Source: Peribacillus muralis
GTDB taxonomy: Bacteria; Bacillota; Bacilli; Bacillales; DSM-1321
Assembly (NCBI RefSeq): GCF_001645685.2
Contig: NZ_CP017080.1
Coordinates: forward strand, 920,001-984,000
Direction: 5' to 3'
Length of the DNA stretch: 64,000 nucleotides
The notes below the pieces were generated by a model. It did no database searches. It was not told where the DNA came from and saw only the letters and a program-made list of their open reading frames with translations. Below, piece after piece: positions 34,657 through 43,462 of the stretch (position 1 is the stretch's first letter; the number at the start of each line of letters is the position of its first letter). The position numbers and the translations under genes are program-made.

Positions 34657-34836
34657 ATGAGTAAAGAAGAACTGAAAAAAGACCATGTTCCGGAAAACAG
34701 CTCAATGGCCAAGGATTTTGAAGAGATGAAAGAGCTTGGTAAGCAGATGGAAAATCAAAGGACGAACGAAGAATTGAAAAAATGGGATAAACGCCCAGGC
34801 ACGGTCCAGCATGAAGTGGAGGAAGGTAAAGATTGA
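34657..34836 (+). CDS. 59-residue highly charged protein, unrecognised
   Basis: A short gene starting at ATG 34657 with AGAGGTG 7 bases upstream. The product begins MSKEELKKDHVPENSSMAKD and continues with FEEMKELGKQMENQRTNEEL. It is hydrophilic, helical and without cysteines, in the style of small sporulation or stress proteins of Bacillus. I do not recognise it. It lies between prkA and yhbH. No clear terminator follows. Confidence 0.6.
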   Translation: MSKEELKKDHVPENSSMAKDFEEMKELGKQMENQRTNEELKKWDKRPGTVQHEVEEGKD

Positions 34837-35285
34837 CACATGGCACTGCGAAAATGATTTTTTCTATGGTAAAGGGTGGTCCAGGATGTTAGTGGAGCAT
34901 CCTTTTGTTGTGTAGACTTATTGGCGGTTTCAGTGGATATCATGAAGCACCTATCCTTTTATGTACAATTGCACTTGAATTCCTCATTCATATAACTTTC
35001 TACGATGAAATTAACCTCGATGTTCCCACTACTAGCAGATTTACGTAAAGTGCCTAAAAAGCAGGACGTGACTTGTCCGTTTCGTAGGCAAACGTCCATT
35101 ATTGAATTTTGTTGTAAATTTTCCTGCAACGCTGCATAAGATAGAGTAATACACTTCTTTTAGTATGTATTTGTGGACTGTTATTTCTTATAAAAGAAAA
35201 TGGGAATGCTTTGGGTTTTCTCACACTAATTTAGTATATGAAGGAATGATGAAAAGCGTGCAAACATTTTTAAGGGGGGAAGAGA
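34837..35285. other. Gene-free stretch before yhbH
   Basis: About 450 bases without a supported open frame. It contains a nested inverted repeat at 35051-35090 (outer TGCCTA/TAGGCA, inner AGGAC/GTCC). GCATAAGATAGAG near 35137 resembles a mother-cell -10 box (CATANNNTA) but no matching -35 is clear. Confidence 0.4.
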
Positions 35286-36455
35286 ATGTCGGAAGAGAAT
35301 AATCAACAATATGTTATCTCACAGGAAAACTGGTCCCTCCATCGAAAAGGCTATGATGATCAACAACGTCATCAGGAAAAGGTACAGGAAGCGATCAAGA
35401 ATAATTTACCGGATTTAATTTCCGAAGAAAGCATTGTCATGTCAAACGGCCGGGATGTCATCAAGATTCCCATTCGCTCCTTGGATGAATATAAAATCCG
35501 TTATAATTATGATAAGAACAAACATGTAGGTCAAGGTGATGGTGACAGTAAGGTAGGAGACGTGGTTGCAAGAGATGGTTCGCCATCCGATGCCGGAGCA
35601 GGTAAAGGTCAAGGAGCGGGTGACAAGGCAGGCGAGGATTATTATGAAGCAGAGGTATCGATGATGGAGTTGGAGGAAGCGCTGTTCAGTCAGCTGGAAC
35701 TGCCTAATCTCCAGAAGAAAGAACACGCGGAGCATACACTTGAACAAATCGAATTCAACGACATCCGCAAGACAGGCTTAATGGGGAATATCGACAAAAA
35801 GAAAACGATGATATCCGCTTTTAAAAGGAATGCGTTAAGCGGCACTCCAGGTTTTCATCCGATTTATAAGGAAGATTTTAAATTCAAGACGTGGAATGAA
35901 ATCGAAAAGCCGGATTCCAAAGCTGTTGTGCTGGCAATGATGGATACTTCCGGAAGTATGGGATTATGGGAAAAGTATATGGCAAGGAGCTTTTTCTTTT
36001 GGATGAACCGATTCCTCCGAACGAAATATGAAACGGTTGAAATCGAATTCATCGCGCATCATACGGAAGCGAAAGTCGTTCCGGAAGAGGATTTCTTTTC
36101 AAAAGGGGAAAGCGGGGGAACGATTTGTTCGTCTGTATATCGAAAAGCATTAGAACTTATTGATCATAAATATGACCCGGCAAAATTCAATATCTATCCA
36201 TTTCATTTTTCCGACGGTGACAACCTCACATCAGATAACGTTAGATGCGTCAAGCTTGTGGAGGAACTCATGAAGCTTTCCAATATGTTCGGGTATGGCG
36301 AGGTCAATCAATATAATCGCCATTCGACATTGATGACGGCCTATAAAAATATCGATAATGAAAAATTCAGGTATTTCATATTAAAGCAAAAGGCGGATGT
36401 TTTCCACGCAATGAAGAGCTTCTTTAAGGAAGAAGAACAGAAGAAATTTGCTTAA
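35286..36455 (+). CDS. yhbH: Sporulation protein YhbH
   Basis: A 389-residue protein of the DUF444/YeaH-YhbH family. Seen: [20 protein letters not shown] near the N-terminus, a Gly/Asp-rich linker (about 80-115), and a von Willebrand A-like domain with MDTSGSMG near 219-226, ending in [18 protein letters not shown]. It is conserved next to prkA in bacilli and in E. coli (yeaG-yeaH), suggesting joint function. GGGGGGAAGAG precedes the ATG. Deletion affects sporulation in B. subtilis; its molecular role is not established. Confidence 0.94.
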   Translation: MSEENNQQYVISQENWSLHRKGYDDQQRHQEKVQEAIKNNLPDLISEESIVMSNGRDVIKIPIRSLDEYKIRYNYDKNKHVGQGDGDSKVGDVVARDGSPSDAGAGKGQGAGDKAGEDYYEAEVSMMELEEALFSQLELPNLQKKEHAEHTLEQIEFNDIRKTGLMGNIDKKKTMISAFKRNALSGTPGFHPIYKEDFKFKTWNEIEKPDSKAVVLAMMDTSGSMGLWEKYMARSFFFWMNRFLRTKYETVEIEFIAHHTEAKVVPEEDFFSKGESGGTICSSVYRKALELIDHKYDPAKFNIYPFHFSDGDNLTSDNVRCVKLVEELMKLSNMFGYGEVNQYNRHSTLMTAYKNIDNEKFRYFILKQKADVFHAMKSFFKEEEQKKFA

Positions 36456-36483
36456 AGAGTGGCTGCTCACAGTTTTTCATCAC

Positions 36484-36518
36484 AGATTGTAGGGATGTTC
36501 CTCTACAATCTTTTTTTA
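36484..36518 (+). terminator. Terminator of yhbH
   Basis: AGATTGTAG pairs perfectly with CTACAATCT, followed by seven T, 29 bases after the stop codon. Confidence 0.85.
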
Positions 36519-36966
36519 TTGCATTTTCATTCAGTGATTTACCTATTTGTGGGTAAATCAGCTGACAGTTCGTTCAACCCCATTCCCCACCATTTATTTA
36601 AGGTTATACGATCTCCAATTTCCACCAGAAATTCATCGCCGGAAAACAAGGCAAGTTTGAAATGTAAATCACCTCGTTTCATTTTTGGAACGATGGCTTT
36701 GGAAAAATATAATAGAATAAAATAGAAGTGCGGAAACACTTCCCCTAACCCATTGTTAAAAGAAGAAACCCCAATCCAAGCACTGAACGAATCCAAGATA
36801 TAAAGTCTTGGATTCAGGCTTAAACTGCCTGTTCCTTTTCATGGGGGCAGGCAGTTTAAGTTATTTTTCAATTTCTGCATGTGAAAGTTAGCCAAGCAGT
36901 GTTGGAGGGAAAGCTGTGCTTTTATGATAATGTATATAGTTTCCATAATATTAAAGGAGCAAGATT
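36519..36966. other. Gene-poor stretch with tandem hairpins
   Basis: No supported gene. Two hairpins follow each other: AATCCAAGA/TCTTGGATT at 36790-36814 and TTAAACTGCCTG/CAGGCAGTTTAA at 36820-36860, the second followed by TTATTTTT and able to act as a plus-strand terminator with no gene before it. A minus-strand frame at 36539-36796 has no good ribosome-binding site. Confidence 0.45.
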
Positions 36967-37167
36967 ATGACGAAGCCAATTTTCTTTTCCTTGTGGGTTT
37001 CACAAGCATGGACATTCCTATTAAAAAATCGGATATATTTCATCCAAGCCTTTTTAGTCCTATTTTTAATGTATCTCCTATTAAATAAACAAGAAATAAA
37101 TATGTTGAAAATCACACTCATAATCATTACGGCTCTTTCCTTCCTTAAGAGTGCACATAGAAAATGA
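36967..37167 (+). CDS. 66-residue two-span membrane protein, unrecognised
   Basis: AAAGGAG lies 6 bases before ATG 36967. The product has a short polar N-terminus, one long hydrophobic stretch (YFIQAFLVLFLMYLLL, about 24-39) and a second (MLKITLIIITALSFL, about 46-60), with Lys/Arg at the end. It would be a small integral membrane protein. I do not recognise a family. It is isolated, with a terminator about 275 bases downstream. Confidence 0.55.
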   Translation: MTKPIFFSLWVSQAWTFLLKNRIYFIQAFLVLFLMYLLLNKQEINMLKITLIIITALSFLKSAHRK

Positions 37168-37565
37168 TGCCATATATGAGTGCAGGGAGAATATCCAATA
37201 TAAAAACAAGCATGTAAAAGAATAAGACGAGAGATTCAATCGATGGAGATTCCTAGTAGCTAAGCATTTTAAAAACATTTGGCAAACTCCTTGAAGCAGT
37301 AAAAATGAGTTTACTAATCTTTTGGAGGACTTAAAGAGTAACAGGTTGGATGAATAGTTACCGGAAGCTTTACCGCTTGATCAAAGTTCAAGATACGAAT
37401 GTCAGTACGTAAAAATTCAATAAGATTAGAGATGATCGAAGAGCACAGTTCATGTAGCAACTGTGCTTTTTTACTTGCTTAATGGTTTTTATTTTCACTC
37501 TTTGATCATTTTTCTTCACCTTTATCTAAAAAAACAGTAAAAATGAAATTTCATGCATTAACTAG
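37168..37565. other. Gene-free stretch
   Basis: About 400 bases upstream of the surface-protein gene with no supported frame, apart from the terminator at 37443. The A+T content rises toward the surface-protein promoter region. Confidence 0.4.
37443..37472 (+). terminator. Terminator
   Basis: GCACAGTT pairs with AACTGTGC across 8 bases, followed by TTTTTT. It may end the transcript of the 66-residue membrane-protein gene and insulates the surface-protein gene. Confidence 0.8.
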
Positions 37566-37590
37566 TGTTTCAAAAATGATTTTTGAAACA
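37566..37590. promoter_or_regulatory. Perfect 11-bp inverted repeat before the surface-protein gene
   Basis: TGTTTCAAAAA and TTTTTGAAACA are perfect complements around TGA, 87 bases before the surface-protein start codon. It could be an operator or a leader hairpin. The binding factor is unknown. Confidence 0.5.
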
Positions 37591-37676
37591 TCATTATTGG
37601 AACGATGTGTTTGTCGAGAAATAGTACTATTAATTTGTTATCTACCATAAATACTATTTTAGGAGGCAAAATCCAT

Positions 37677-40600
37677 ATGAAAAAAAATAAAGTGTTAAAA
37701 CCGATTAACGTCATGACCACATCATTTCTGTTAGCAAGCTCTCTAATGATGCCAACTGCAGGATTTGCGGAGGAATCCTCCACACCAGAAAAAGGTGTTG
37801 CGAACGCACAGGAGCCTGAAGCCAAAGGTCAAGAAGAATCGCGTACACAAACAAAGGACACTCAATCGCGAAGTATGGCAACAACAGCTAGAGCATCAAA
37901 TGAAGCGATTGTATATAATTTCGCAGAAATGAAGGCTGTCTTAGAAGCTGATAATGGAATTACGACAATCAAACTTGGACAAAACATCGATATAAGCGGT
38001 TCGATTAACATTCAAGCAAAAAAAACAAACATATTGATCGATGGGAATAACAAAACAGTTTCGGAAACAGGATCGAATGGATCATCAGGAGGGCTCTATT
38101 ATGGCAGTGGTAATATATTGCGGAATGTCACTGTAAAGGACCTTAACATTAGAGGGAAAAACTATTATGGATTCATTACGATAAACGATGCGTCAAAAAA
38201 TGTAGAACAAGTATTTGAAAATGTTACGTATAGTGGGCCACAAATGATTTGGAACCGTTATGGGAAAGCAATTTTTAGAGGAGTTAATACCATTAATATC
38301 AATAATACGACAATGCCAGGATCATCATCCGCCCAAGAGGTTGCGGAAGTTGGAAGTGTTGAAATTGAAGGTGATATTAAGATTTTCCATAATAATGACA
38401 ATGCCGTCATTTGGTCAATTTCAAAATCTCCCCAATTCAAGATTGCATCTGATGCTAAAGTTGAAATTAATACTATGCGAAGTGGGTATGGAATCTTTTA
38501 TCCATCAGGTGGTAATGGAGAGTTCTCCATTGGAAAAAATGCAAGTGTGAACTTTGATGGACAAAAGGGAATTACAGGAAAAGGGATTTTGAAATCATTT
38601 ATTATCGAATCTGGGGCAGAAGCTGTGATGAATAGAACGGGTAAAGATTCGGCCCCAATGATTTTAGTCTATGGAGAAACAGAGATTAATCAAAACTCAA
38701 AGCTTCAAGTAAGTACAGAAAATGGTCATGCTATACAACTGGTGGACAAAGCAACTATGAATTTTAAGAAGCCGGATAGCGTCATTTTATCAACACTTAA
38801 AGGTCAAGCGATTGATAATAAGTCTACCTCGCTAACGATGAACATTGATACAGGTATAGTCAAGCTATGGACGAACCAATCTCCAACGCCTAGCAGCTAT
38901 GTGAGTAAGGATGGTAAGGATTTCACTTGGAACGCTGATTATCGTTATGATGAAGCCACTTGGATTAAAGGTTCAATGAACTTGGGCTCCCCATTCAATA
39001 TTGAATTTGGTAAAACAAATAAGATTGAACTAGGCACTGATGTAGAAGGTCAATTAAAAAGAGAGCTAGCTGAAGCGAAGAAAAAAGTGGAAGATTTGTT
39101 CACGAATGATAAGTTCGACACATTGAAAGAGTCAACGAATAAAGCCGCGGTTGATGAAGCTCAAGCAGCCGTCAACAAATTGCCAGCCGGTCCGGAAAAA
39201 AATCGGCTACAAGATTTAGTGAACAAAGCGAACGATTTATTGAAGAAAAAAGAACAAGCCGAAAAAGACTTGAACGATGCAAAGAACAAAGTGGAAGATC
39301 TGTTCACGAATGATAAGTTCGACACATTGAAAGAGTCAACGAATAAAGCCGCGGTTGATGAAGCTCAAAACGCAGTCAATAAATTACCAGCCGGTCCGGA
39401 AAAAAATCGGCTACAAGATTTAGTGAACAAAGCGAACGATTTATTGAAGAAAAAAGAACAAGCCGAAAAAGACTTGAACGATGCAAAGAACAAAGTGGAA
39501 GATCTGTTCACGAATGATAAGTTCGACACATTGAAAGAGTCAACGAATAAAGCCGCGGTTGATGAAGCTCAAGCAGCCGTCAACAAATTGCCAGCCGGTC
39601 CGGAAAAAAATCGGCTACAAGATTTAGTGAACAAAGCGAACGAGTTATTGAAGAAAAAAGAACAAGCCGAAAAAGACTTGAACGATGCAAAGAACAAAGT
39701 GGAAGATCTATTCACGAATGATAAGTTCGATACATTGAGGGGAATTACCGATCAAGGGGCAATCGATGAAGCCAAAAAAGCGGTTGATAAGCTTCCGGAA
39801 GGTGCAGAGAAAAATCGCTTGGACGATTTAGTAAACAAAGCACAAGATCTATTAAATGAAAAAATACAAGCCGAAAAAGACTTGAACGATGCAAAGAACA
39901 AAGTGGAAGATCTGTTCACGAATGATAAGTTTGACACATTGAAGGGAAGTACCAATCAAGGAGCGATAGATGAAGCCCAAAAAGCGGTTGATAAGCTTCC
40001 GGAAGGTGCAGAGAAAAATCGCTTGGACGATTTAGTGAACAAAGCACAAGATCTATTAAATAAAAAAATACAAGCCGAAAAAGAACTGAACGATGCAAAG
40101 AACAAAGTGGAAGATCTGTTCACGAATGATAAGTTCGACACATTGAAGGGAAGTACCGATCAAGGAGCGATTGATGAAGCCAAAAAAGCAGTTGATAAGC
40201 TTCCGGAAGGTGCAGAGAAAAATCGCTTGAATGATTTAGTAAACAAAGCACAAGATCTATTAAATGAAAAAATACAAGCCGAAAAAGACTTGAACGATGC
40301 AAAGAACAAAGTGGAAGATCTGTTCACGGATGATAAATTCGACACATTGAAAGGAAGTACCGATCAAAGAGCGATTGATGCAGCGGAAGAAGCAGTCAAT
40401 AAATTACCGGCAGGCCCGGAAAAAGAGCGCCTTGAAGAGCTTCTGAATAATGCCCAGGATTTATTGAACAAGAACGAACAAGCCGAAAAAGACTTGAACG
40501 ATGCAAAGAACAAAGTGGAAGATCTGTTCACGAATGATAAGTTCGACACATTGAAGGGAAGTACAAATCAAGGGGCAATCGATGAAGCTAAAAAAGCGGT

Positions 40601-41858
40601 CGATAAACTTCCGGAAGGTGCAGAGAAAAATCGCTTGAATGATTTAGTAAACAAAGCACAAGATCTATTAAATAAAAAAATACAAGCCGAAAAAGAACTG
40701 AACGATGCAAAAAACAAAGTGGAAGATCTGTTCACGGATGATAAGTTCGACACATTGAAGGGAAGTACCAATCAAGGAGCGATTGATGTAGCGGAAGAAG
40801 CAGTCAATAAATTACCGGCAGGTCCGGAAAAAGAGCGCCTTGAAGAGCTCCTGAATAATGCCCAGGATTTATTGAACAAGAACGAACAAGCCGAAAAAGA
40901 ACTGAACGATGCGAAGAATAAAGTCGAAGGATTGTTCACGGACAATAAGTTCGACACATTGAAAGGAAGTACCAATCAAGCAGCTGTTGACGAAGCTCAA
41001 GCAGCGGTCAAAAAATTGCCAGCAGGTGCGGAAAAAGATCGCCTGCAAGGTTTAGTGGACAAAGCTCAAGAGTTGTTAAATCAGTTATCAGTTGAACTGA
41101 CAACAAATGAATTTGATCCGAAAAAAGATAGGTATATTACTGGGAAATTCACAGGCAATATTGACAGTATAGGCTATAGCATCAATGGAGTAGAGTTTAA
41201 AGGCGGAACATTGAATCCAGACGGCACTTTCAGCATTTATGCATTTAATAGATTAACAGCAACAGATACAGTGATTGTATATGCGTACGACAGGAGTGGA
41301 AACAAAATCAAACAAAGCACCGTCAAGCTAAAAACGGAGGTTATAGGGTCAGGTACGATTAAAGCAGATGAATATACCTACAACCAATCCTTTATAACTG
41401 GACAATTTACGGGTGATGTGAAGAGCATAGGCTATAGCATAAATGGGACTGAATCTAGAGGTGGAACATTGAATGCCAATGGAACATTCAGTATCTATGT
41501 GTTCGGTAATGTCAGATCAGCAACGGATACAGTGATTGTGTACGGTTATGATCAAAATGGAAACAGGATCGCCCAAAGTACTGTGACGGTTAAGGCTCCT
41601 CCAACTAAGACCGGAACGTTAACACCAGATAACTTTGGATTAAGAGATACGAATATACGGGGTACATTCACAGGTGATATTAAGAGTATCGGATATAGTA
41701 TAAATGGCACGGAATCTAGAGGCGGAACATTGAATGCCGACGGTACATTCAGTATCTATGTGTACGGAAAAATCAGATCAGCAACAGATACGGTGATTGT
41801 GTATGGCTATGACCAAGATGGTAACAGAATCGCCCAAAGCCCAGTTACAATCAAATAA
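37677..41858 (+). CDS. Large secreted repeat protein, adhesin-like
   Basis: A 1393-residue secreted protein. Order: a signal peptide with likely cleavage after Ala31 (PTAGFA); a Ser/Thr/Glu-rich linker; a right-handed beta-helix, pectate-lyase-like adhesive region (about 75-460) with Asn/Gly-rich strands such as ILIDGNNKTVSETG; ten tandem 68-residue helical repeats (about 470-1137) of the type found in Cry1Ac domain-VI-related surface proteins; and three beta-sandwich repeats of about 82 residues (GKFTGNIDSIGYSINGVEF and two copies). No LPxTG, SLH, LysM or CWB anchor is seen at the C-terminus, so attachment is unexplained. AGGAGG lies 9 bases before ATG 37677; the longer frame from 37605 is not used. 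Probably host- or surface-adhesive; the function is inferred. Confidence 0.85.
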   Translation: MKKNKVLKPINVMTTSFLLASSLMMPTAGFAEESSTPEKGVANAQEPEAKGQEESRTQTKDTQSRSMATTARASNEAIVYNFAEMKAVLEADNGITTIKLGQNIDISGSINIQAKKTNILIDGNNKTVSETGSNGSSGGLYYGSGNILRNVTVKDLNIRGKNYYGFITINDASKNVEQVFENVTYSGPQMIWNRYGKAIFRGVNTININNTTMPGSSSAQEVAEVGSVEIEGDIKIFHNNDNAVIWSISKSPQFKIASDAKVEINTMRSGYGIFYPSGGNGEFSIGKNASVNFDGQKGITGKGILKSFIIESGAEAVMNRTGKDSAPMILVYGETEINQNSKLQVSTENGHAIQLVDKATMNFKKPDSVILSTLKGQAIDNKSTSLTMNIDTGIVKLWTNQSPTPSSYVSKDGKDFTWNADYRYDEATWIKGSMNLGSPFNIEFGKTNKIELGTDVEGQLKRELAEAKKKVEDLFTNDKFDTLKESTNKAAVDEAQAAVNKLPAGPEKNRLQDLVNKANDLLKKKEQAEKDLNDAKNKVEDLFTNDKFDTLKESTNKAAVDEAQNAVNKLPAGPEKNRLQDLVNKANDLLKKKEQAEKDLNDAKNKVEDLFTNDKFDTLKESTNKAAVDEAQAAVNKLPAGPEKNRLQDLVNKANELLKKKEQAEKDLNDAKNKVEDLFTNDKFDTLRGITDQGAIDEAKKAVDKLPEGAEKNRLDDLVNKAQDLLNEKIQAEKDLNDAKNKVEDLFTNDKFDTLKGSTNQGAIDEAQKAVDKLPEGAEKNRLDDLVNKAQDLLNKKIQAEKELNDAKNKVEDLFTNDKFDTLKGSTDQGAIDEAKKAVDKLPEGAEKNRLNDLVNKAQDLLNEKIQAEKDLNDAKNKVEDLFTDDKFDTLKGSTDQRAIDAAEEAVNKLPAGPEKERLEELLNNAQDLLNKNEQAEKDLNDAKNKVEDLFTNDKFDTLKGSTNQGAIDEAKKAVDKLPEGAEKNRLNDLVNKAQDLLNKKIQAEKELNDAKNKVEDLFTDDKFDTLKGSTNQGAIDVAEEAVNKLPAGPEKERLEELLNNAQDLLNKNEQAEKELNDAKNKVEGLFTDNKFDTLKGSTNQAAVDEAQAAVKKLPAGAEKDRLQGLVDKAQELLNQLSVELTTNEFDPKKDRYITGKFTGNIDSIGYSINGVEFKGGTLNPDGTFSIYAFNRLTATDTVIVYAYDRSGNKIKQSTVKLKTEVIGSGTIKADEYTYNQSFITGQFTGDVKSIGYSINGTESRGGTLNANGTFSIYVFGNVRSATDTVIVYGYDQNGNRIAQSTVTVKAPPTKTGTLTPDNFGLRDTNIRGTFTGDIKSIGYSINGTESRGGTLNADGTFSIYVYGKIRSATDTVIVYGYDQDGNRIAQSPVTIK
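39084..41100 (+). repeat. Ten tandem 204-bp coding repeats
   Basis: Repeats begin at 39084 and recur every 204 bases (68 codons), each starting KVEDLFT. Units 1-3 are almost identical (KESTNKAAVDEAQ type). Units 4, 5, 6 and 8 share a QGAIDEA/LPEGAEKNRL type. Units 7 and 9 share an AEEAVNKLPAGPEKERLEEL type. Unit 10 is divergent and short. The alternation in units 6-9 suggests duplication of a 408-bp pair. Since 204 is a multiple of 3, gain or loss of units keeps the frame. Confidence 0.95.
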
Positions 41859-42020
41859 ATATTATATGAAATGTATATAAAAGTGGCATTTTAGAACATT
41901 TTTTAGTCATGGGCATTTAGACCGGTGCCTATGAGTGGATACATGCAGATAACATGAGCTTCATCCCCTTAACCTATCATGGAAAGGGATAAAAAGAGAG
42001 ATATGAATAAGGCATTTATA

Positions 42021-42067
42021 GATAGAACACTTGAAAGAGAGTGTTCTATCTAATACTCTCTTTTTTT
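42021..42067 (+). terminator. Overlapping hairpins / terminator after the surface-protein gene
   Basis: Hairpin 1 pairs GATAGAACAC (42021-42030) with GTGTTCTATC (42041-42050). Hairpin 2 pairs AGAGAGT (42036-42042) with ACTCTCT (42055-42061) and is followed by seven T. The 5' arm of hairpin 2 lies in the loop and 3' arm of hairpin 1, so the two exclude each other, as in an attenuator. At minimum hairpin 2 is an intrinsic terminator. Confidence 0.7.
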
Positions 42068-42211
42068 ATATTCTTTATAGAATTCATCGTTTGTTAGTAA
42101 TCCTTTTCTGCTTTCAAAGACGAAGATTTGCGATAGAAATCTCCATTCAATAGAAGTAGTTTTAAACATATCTTATAGATCTTGACAATAATAATTTAAG
42201 GTGAATTAAAT

Positions 42212-42949
42212 TTGAGAATTAACATATTGGGAAGTGAACTCGATTGTTTGTCTTTTGACCAAACAATCGAATCAATAAATGAAATTATACAGAATCGTAC
42301 TCCGACACAACATGTAGTCCTAAATGCAAATAAAATTAATCTAATGCGGAAAGATAAAAAATTAAGTCACATAATAAACGAATGTAGTTTGATAAATGCA
42401 GATGGGATTTCTATTGTATTAGCGGCCAAAATACTAGGTTATTCAAAAGTAGAACGCGTTACAGGTGTGGATCTATTTGTGAAATTATTAGAGGTTTGCA
42501 ATGAAAAGGGGTATCGAGTTTATTTTTTAGGTGGGAAGGAAGAAGTTGTTCAAAAAGTGGTTGAAATGGTTGAACATAAACATGCTGACCTAATGGTGGC
42601 AGGATACCGTAATGGTTATTTTAAAGATGAAGAATCCAGTGGAATCGCTGATGAAATAAGGGAATCATGTGCGGATGTCCTGTTTGTGGCATTTCCAAGC
42701 CCCCAAAAAGAATTTTGGATAAAACGACATCTAAAACAAATGGATGTCCCTTTTGTTATGGGAGTCGGTGGAAGCTTCGATGTGCTAAGTGGCCATGTAA
42801 AAAGAGCACCCAAGTGGGTTCAAAAAATAGGTATGGAGTGGTTTGTTCGCTTTATGCAAGAGCCCAAGCGTATGTTTAGGCGATATTTTATAGGTAATTT
42901 TACATTTTTATGGCTTGTTTATAAAGAGCGTTTTTTTAAACAAAGATAA
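42212..42949 (+). CDS. WecG/TagA/CpsF-family glycosyltransferase
   Basis: A 245-residue GT26-type glycosyltransferase. Such enzymes add the second sugar (often ManNAc type) to undecaprenyl-linked intermediates. Seen: QHVVLNANKINLMRKDK near 33-49, INADGISIVLAAKILG near 62-77, VTGVDLF, FLGGKEEVVQKVV near 104-116, FVAFPSPQKEFWI near 153-165, VMGVGGSFDVLSGHVKRAPK near 177-196, and an amphipathic C-terminus (FRRYFIGNFTFLWLVYKERF) for membrane association. It starts at TTG 42212 after AAGGTG. It is the first gene of the polysaccharide region. Confidence 0.9.
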   Translation: MRINILGSELDCLSFDQTIESINEIIQNRTPTQHVVLNANKINLMRKDKKLSHIINECSLINADGISIVLAAKILGYSKVERVTGVDLFVKLLEVCNEKGYRVYFLGGKEEVVQKVVEMVEHKHADLMVAGYRNGYFKDEESSGIADEIRESCADVLFVAFPSPQKEFWIKRHLKQMDVPFVMGVGGSFDVLSGHVKRAPKWVQKIGMEWFVRFMQEPKRMFRRYFIGNFTFLWLVYKERFFKQR

Positions 42950-43462
42950 ACTATAGAAAAAAGATAGGCAATGTGATGTCACAGGCTTTTGTAATTTTGT
43001 TTCACACAGATGTCCATCGAGTAATTGTTATTTCTAAATCACTATATACAAACCATTGCACATTCCAATTACATGTCTGATTATTGTGAGTTCCTAAGTC
43101 TGTCATGTAAGGACCATGTATTGTTTTTGTAGTTACTTAGTGTTTATTTCAGAATATTATAACTATTTATATAAAACCGTTATATCGGCTGCAAGTTTAG
43201 GAACAAGGTTTTTGCTTATTACTAATGTCGATGCCAAAGGAAATGCTACCAATCATTCATATATTGCTGGAGTGCAATTAAGCCAGGAAATGAAGAAATT
43301 ATGATAATACCTGGCAGAGGATCACGTGTAGTCAAAGGTTATATGTTTTGAAGAAAAAAGAACTCAAAAAAAAATTGACGATATATCTAGATAGGAAAGA
43401 GAGTTGTTGATAAATATGAATGACCATTGGGCATTTTGAGTCACAAGCAGGAGGAAAAAAGA
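42950..43462. other. Degenerate stretch between polysaccharide genes
   Basis: About 500 bases with no intact gene. Apart from the galU-like fragment nothing is recognised. It separates the TagA-type gene from the initiating sugar transferase. Confidence 0.45.
43173..43303 (+). pseudogene. Remnant of galU (UTP-glucose-1-phosphate uridylyltransferase)
   Basis: A frame reads KTVISAASLGTRFLLITN, which matches the N-terminal nucleotide-binding motif of GalU (VIPAAGLGTRFLPATK) with Pro and Gly changed, then loses similarity and ends after about 40 codons. No start codon or ribosome-binding site fits. It is best read as a decayed galU fragment left in the polysaccharide cluster. The match is short, so chance cannot be fully excluded. 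Confidence 0.55.

Noticed and set aside
36539..36796. 85-codon minus-strand frame ending SADLPTNR
   Set aside because: The C-terminal half looks protein-like, but no start codon has a correctly spaced ribosome-binding site and no family is recognised; it might be a gene remnant.
39752..40975. Six minus-strand frames of 60-67 codons spaced by 204 bases
   Set aside because: They are antisense shadows of the in-frame coding repeats.
37677..41858. CRISPR array or satellite DNA, considered because of the regular 204-bp period
   Set aside because: The repeats are coding, in frame and much longer than CRISPR repeats, with no unique spacers.
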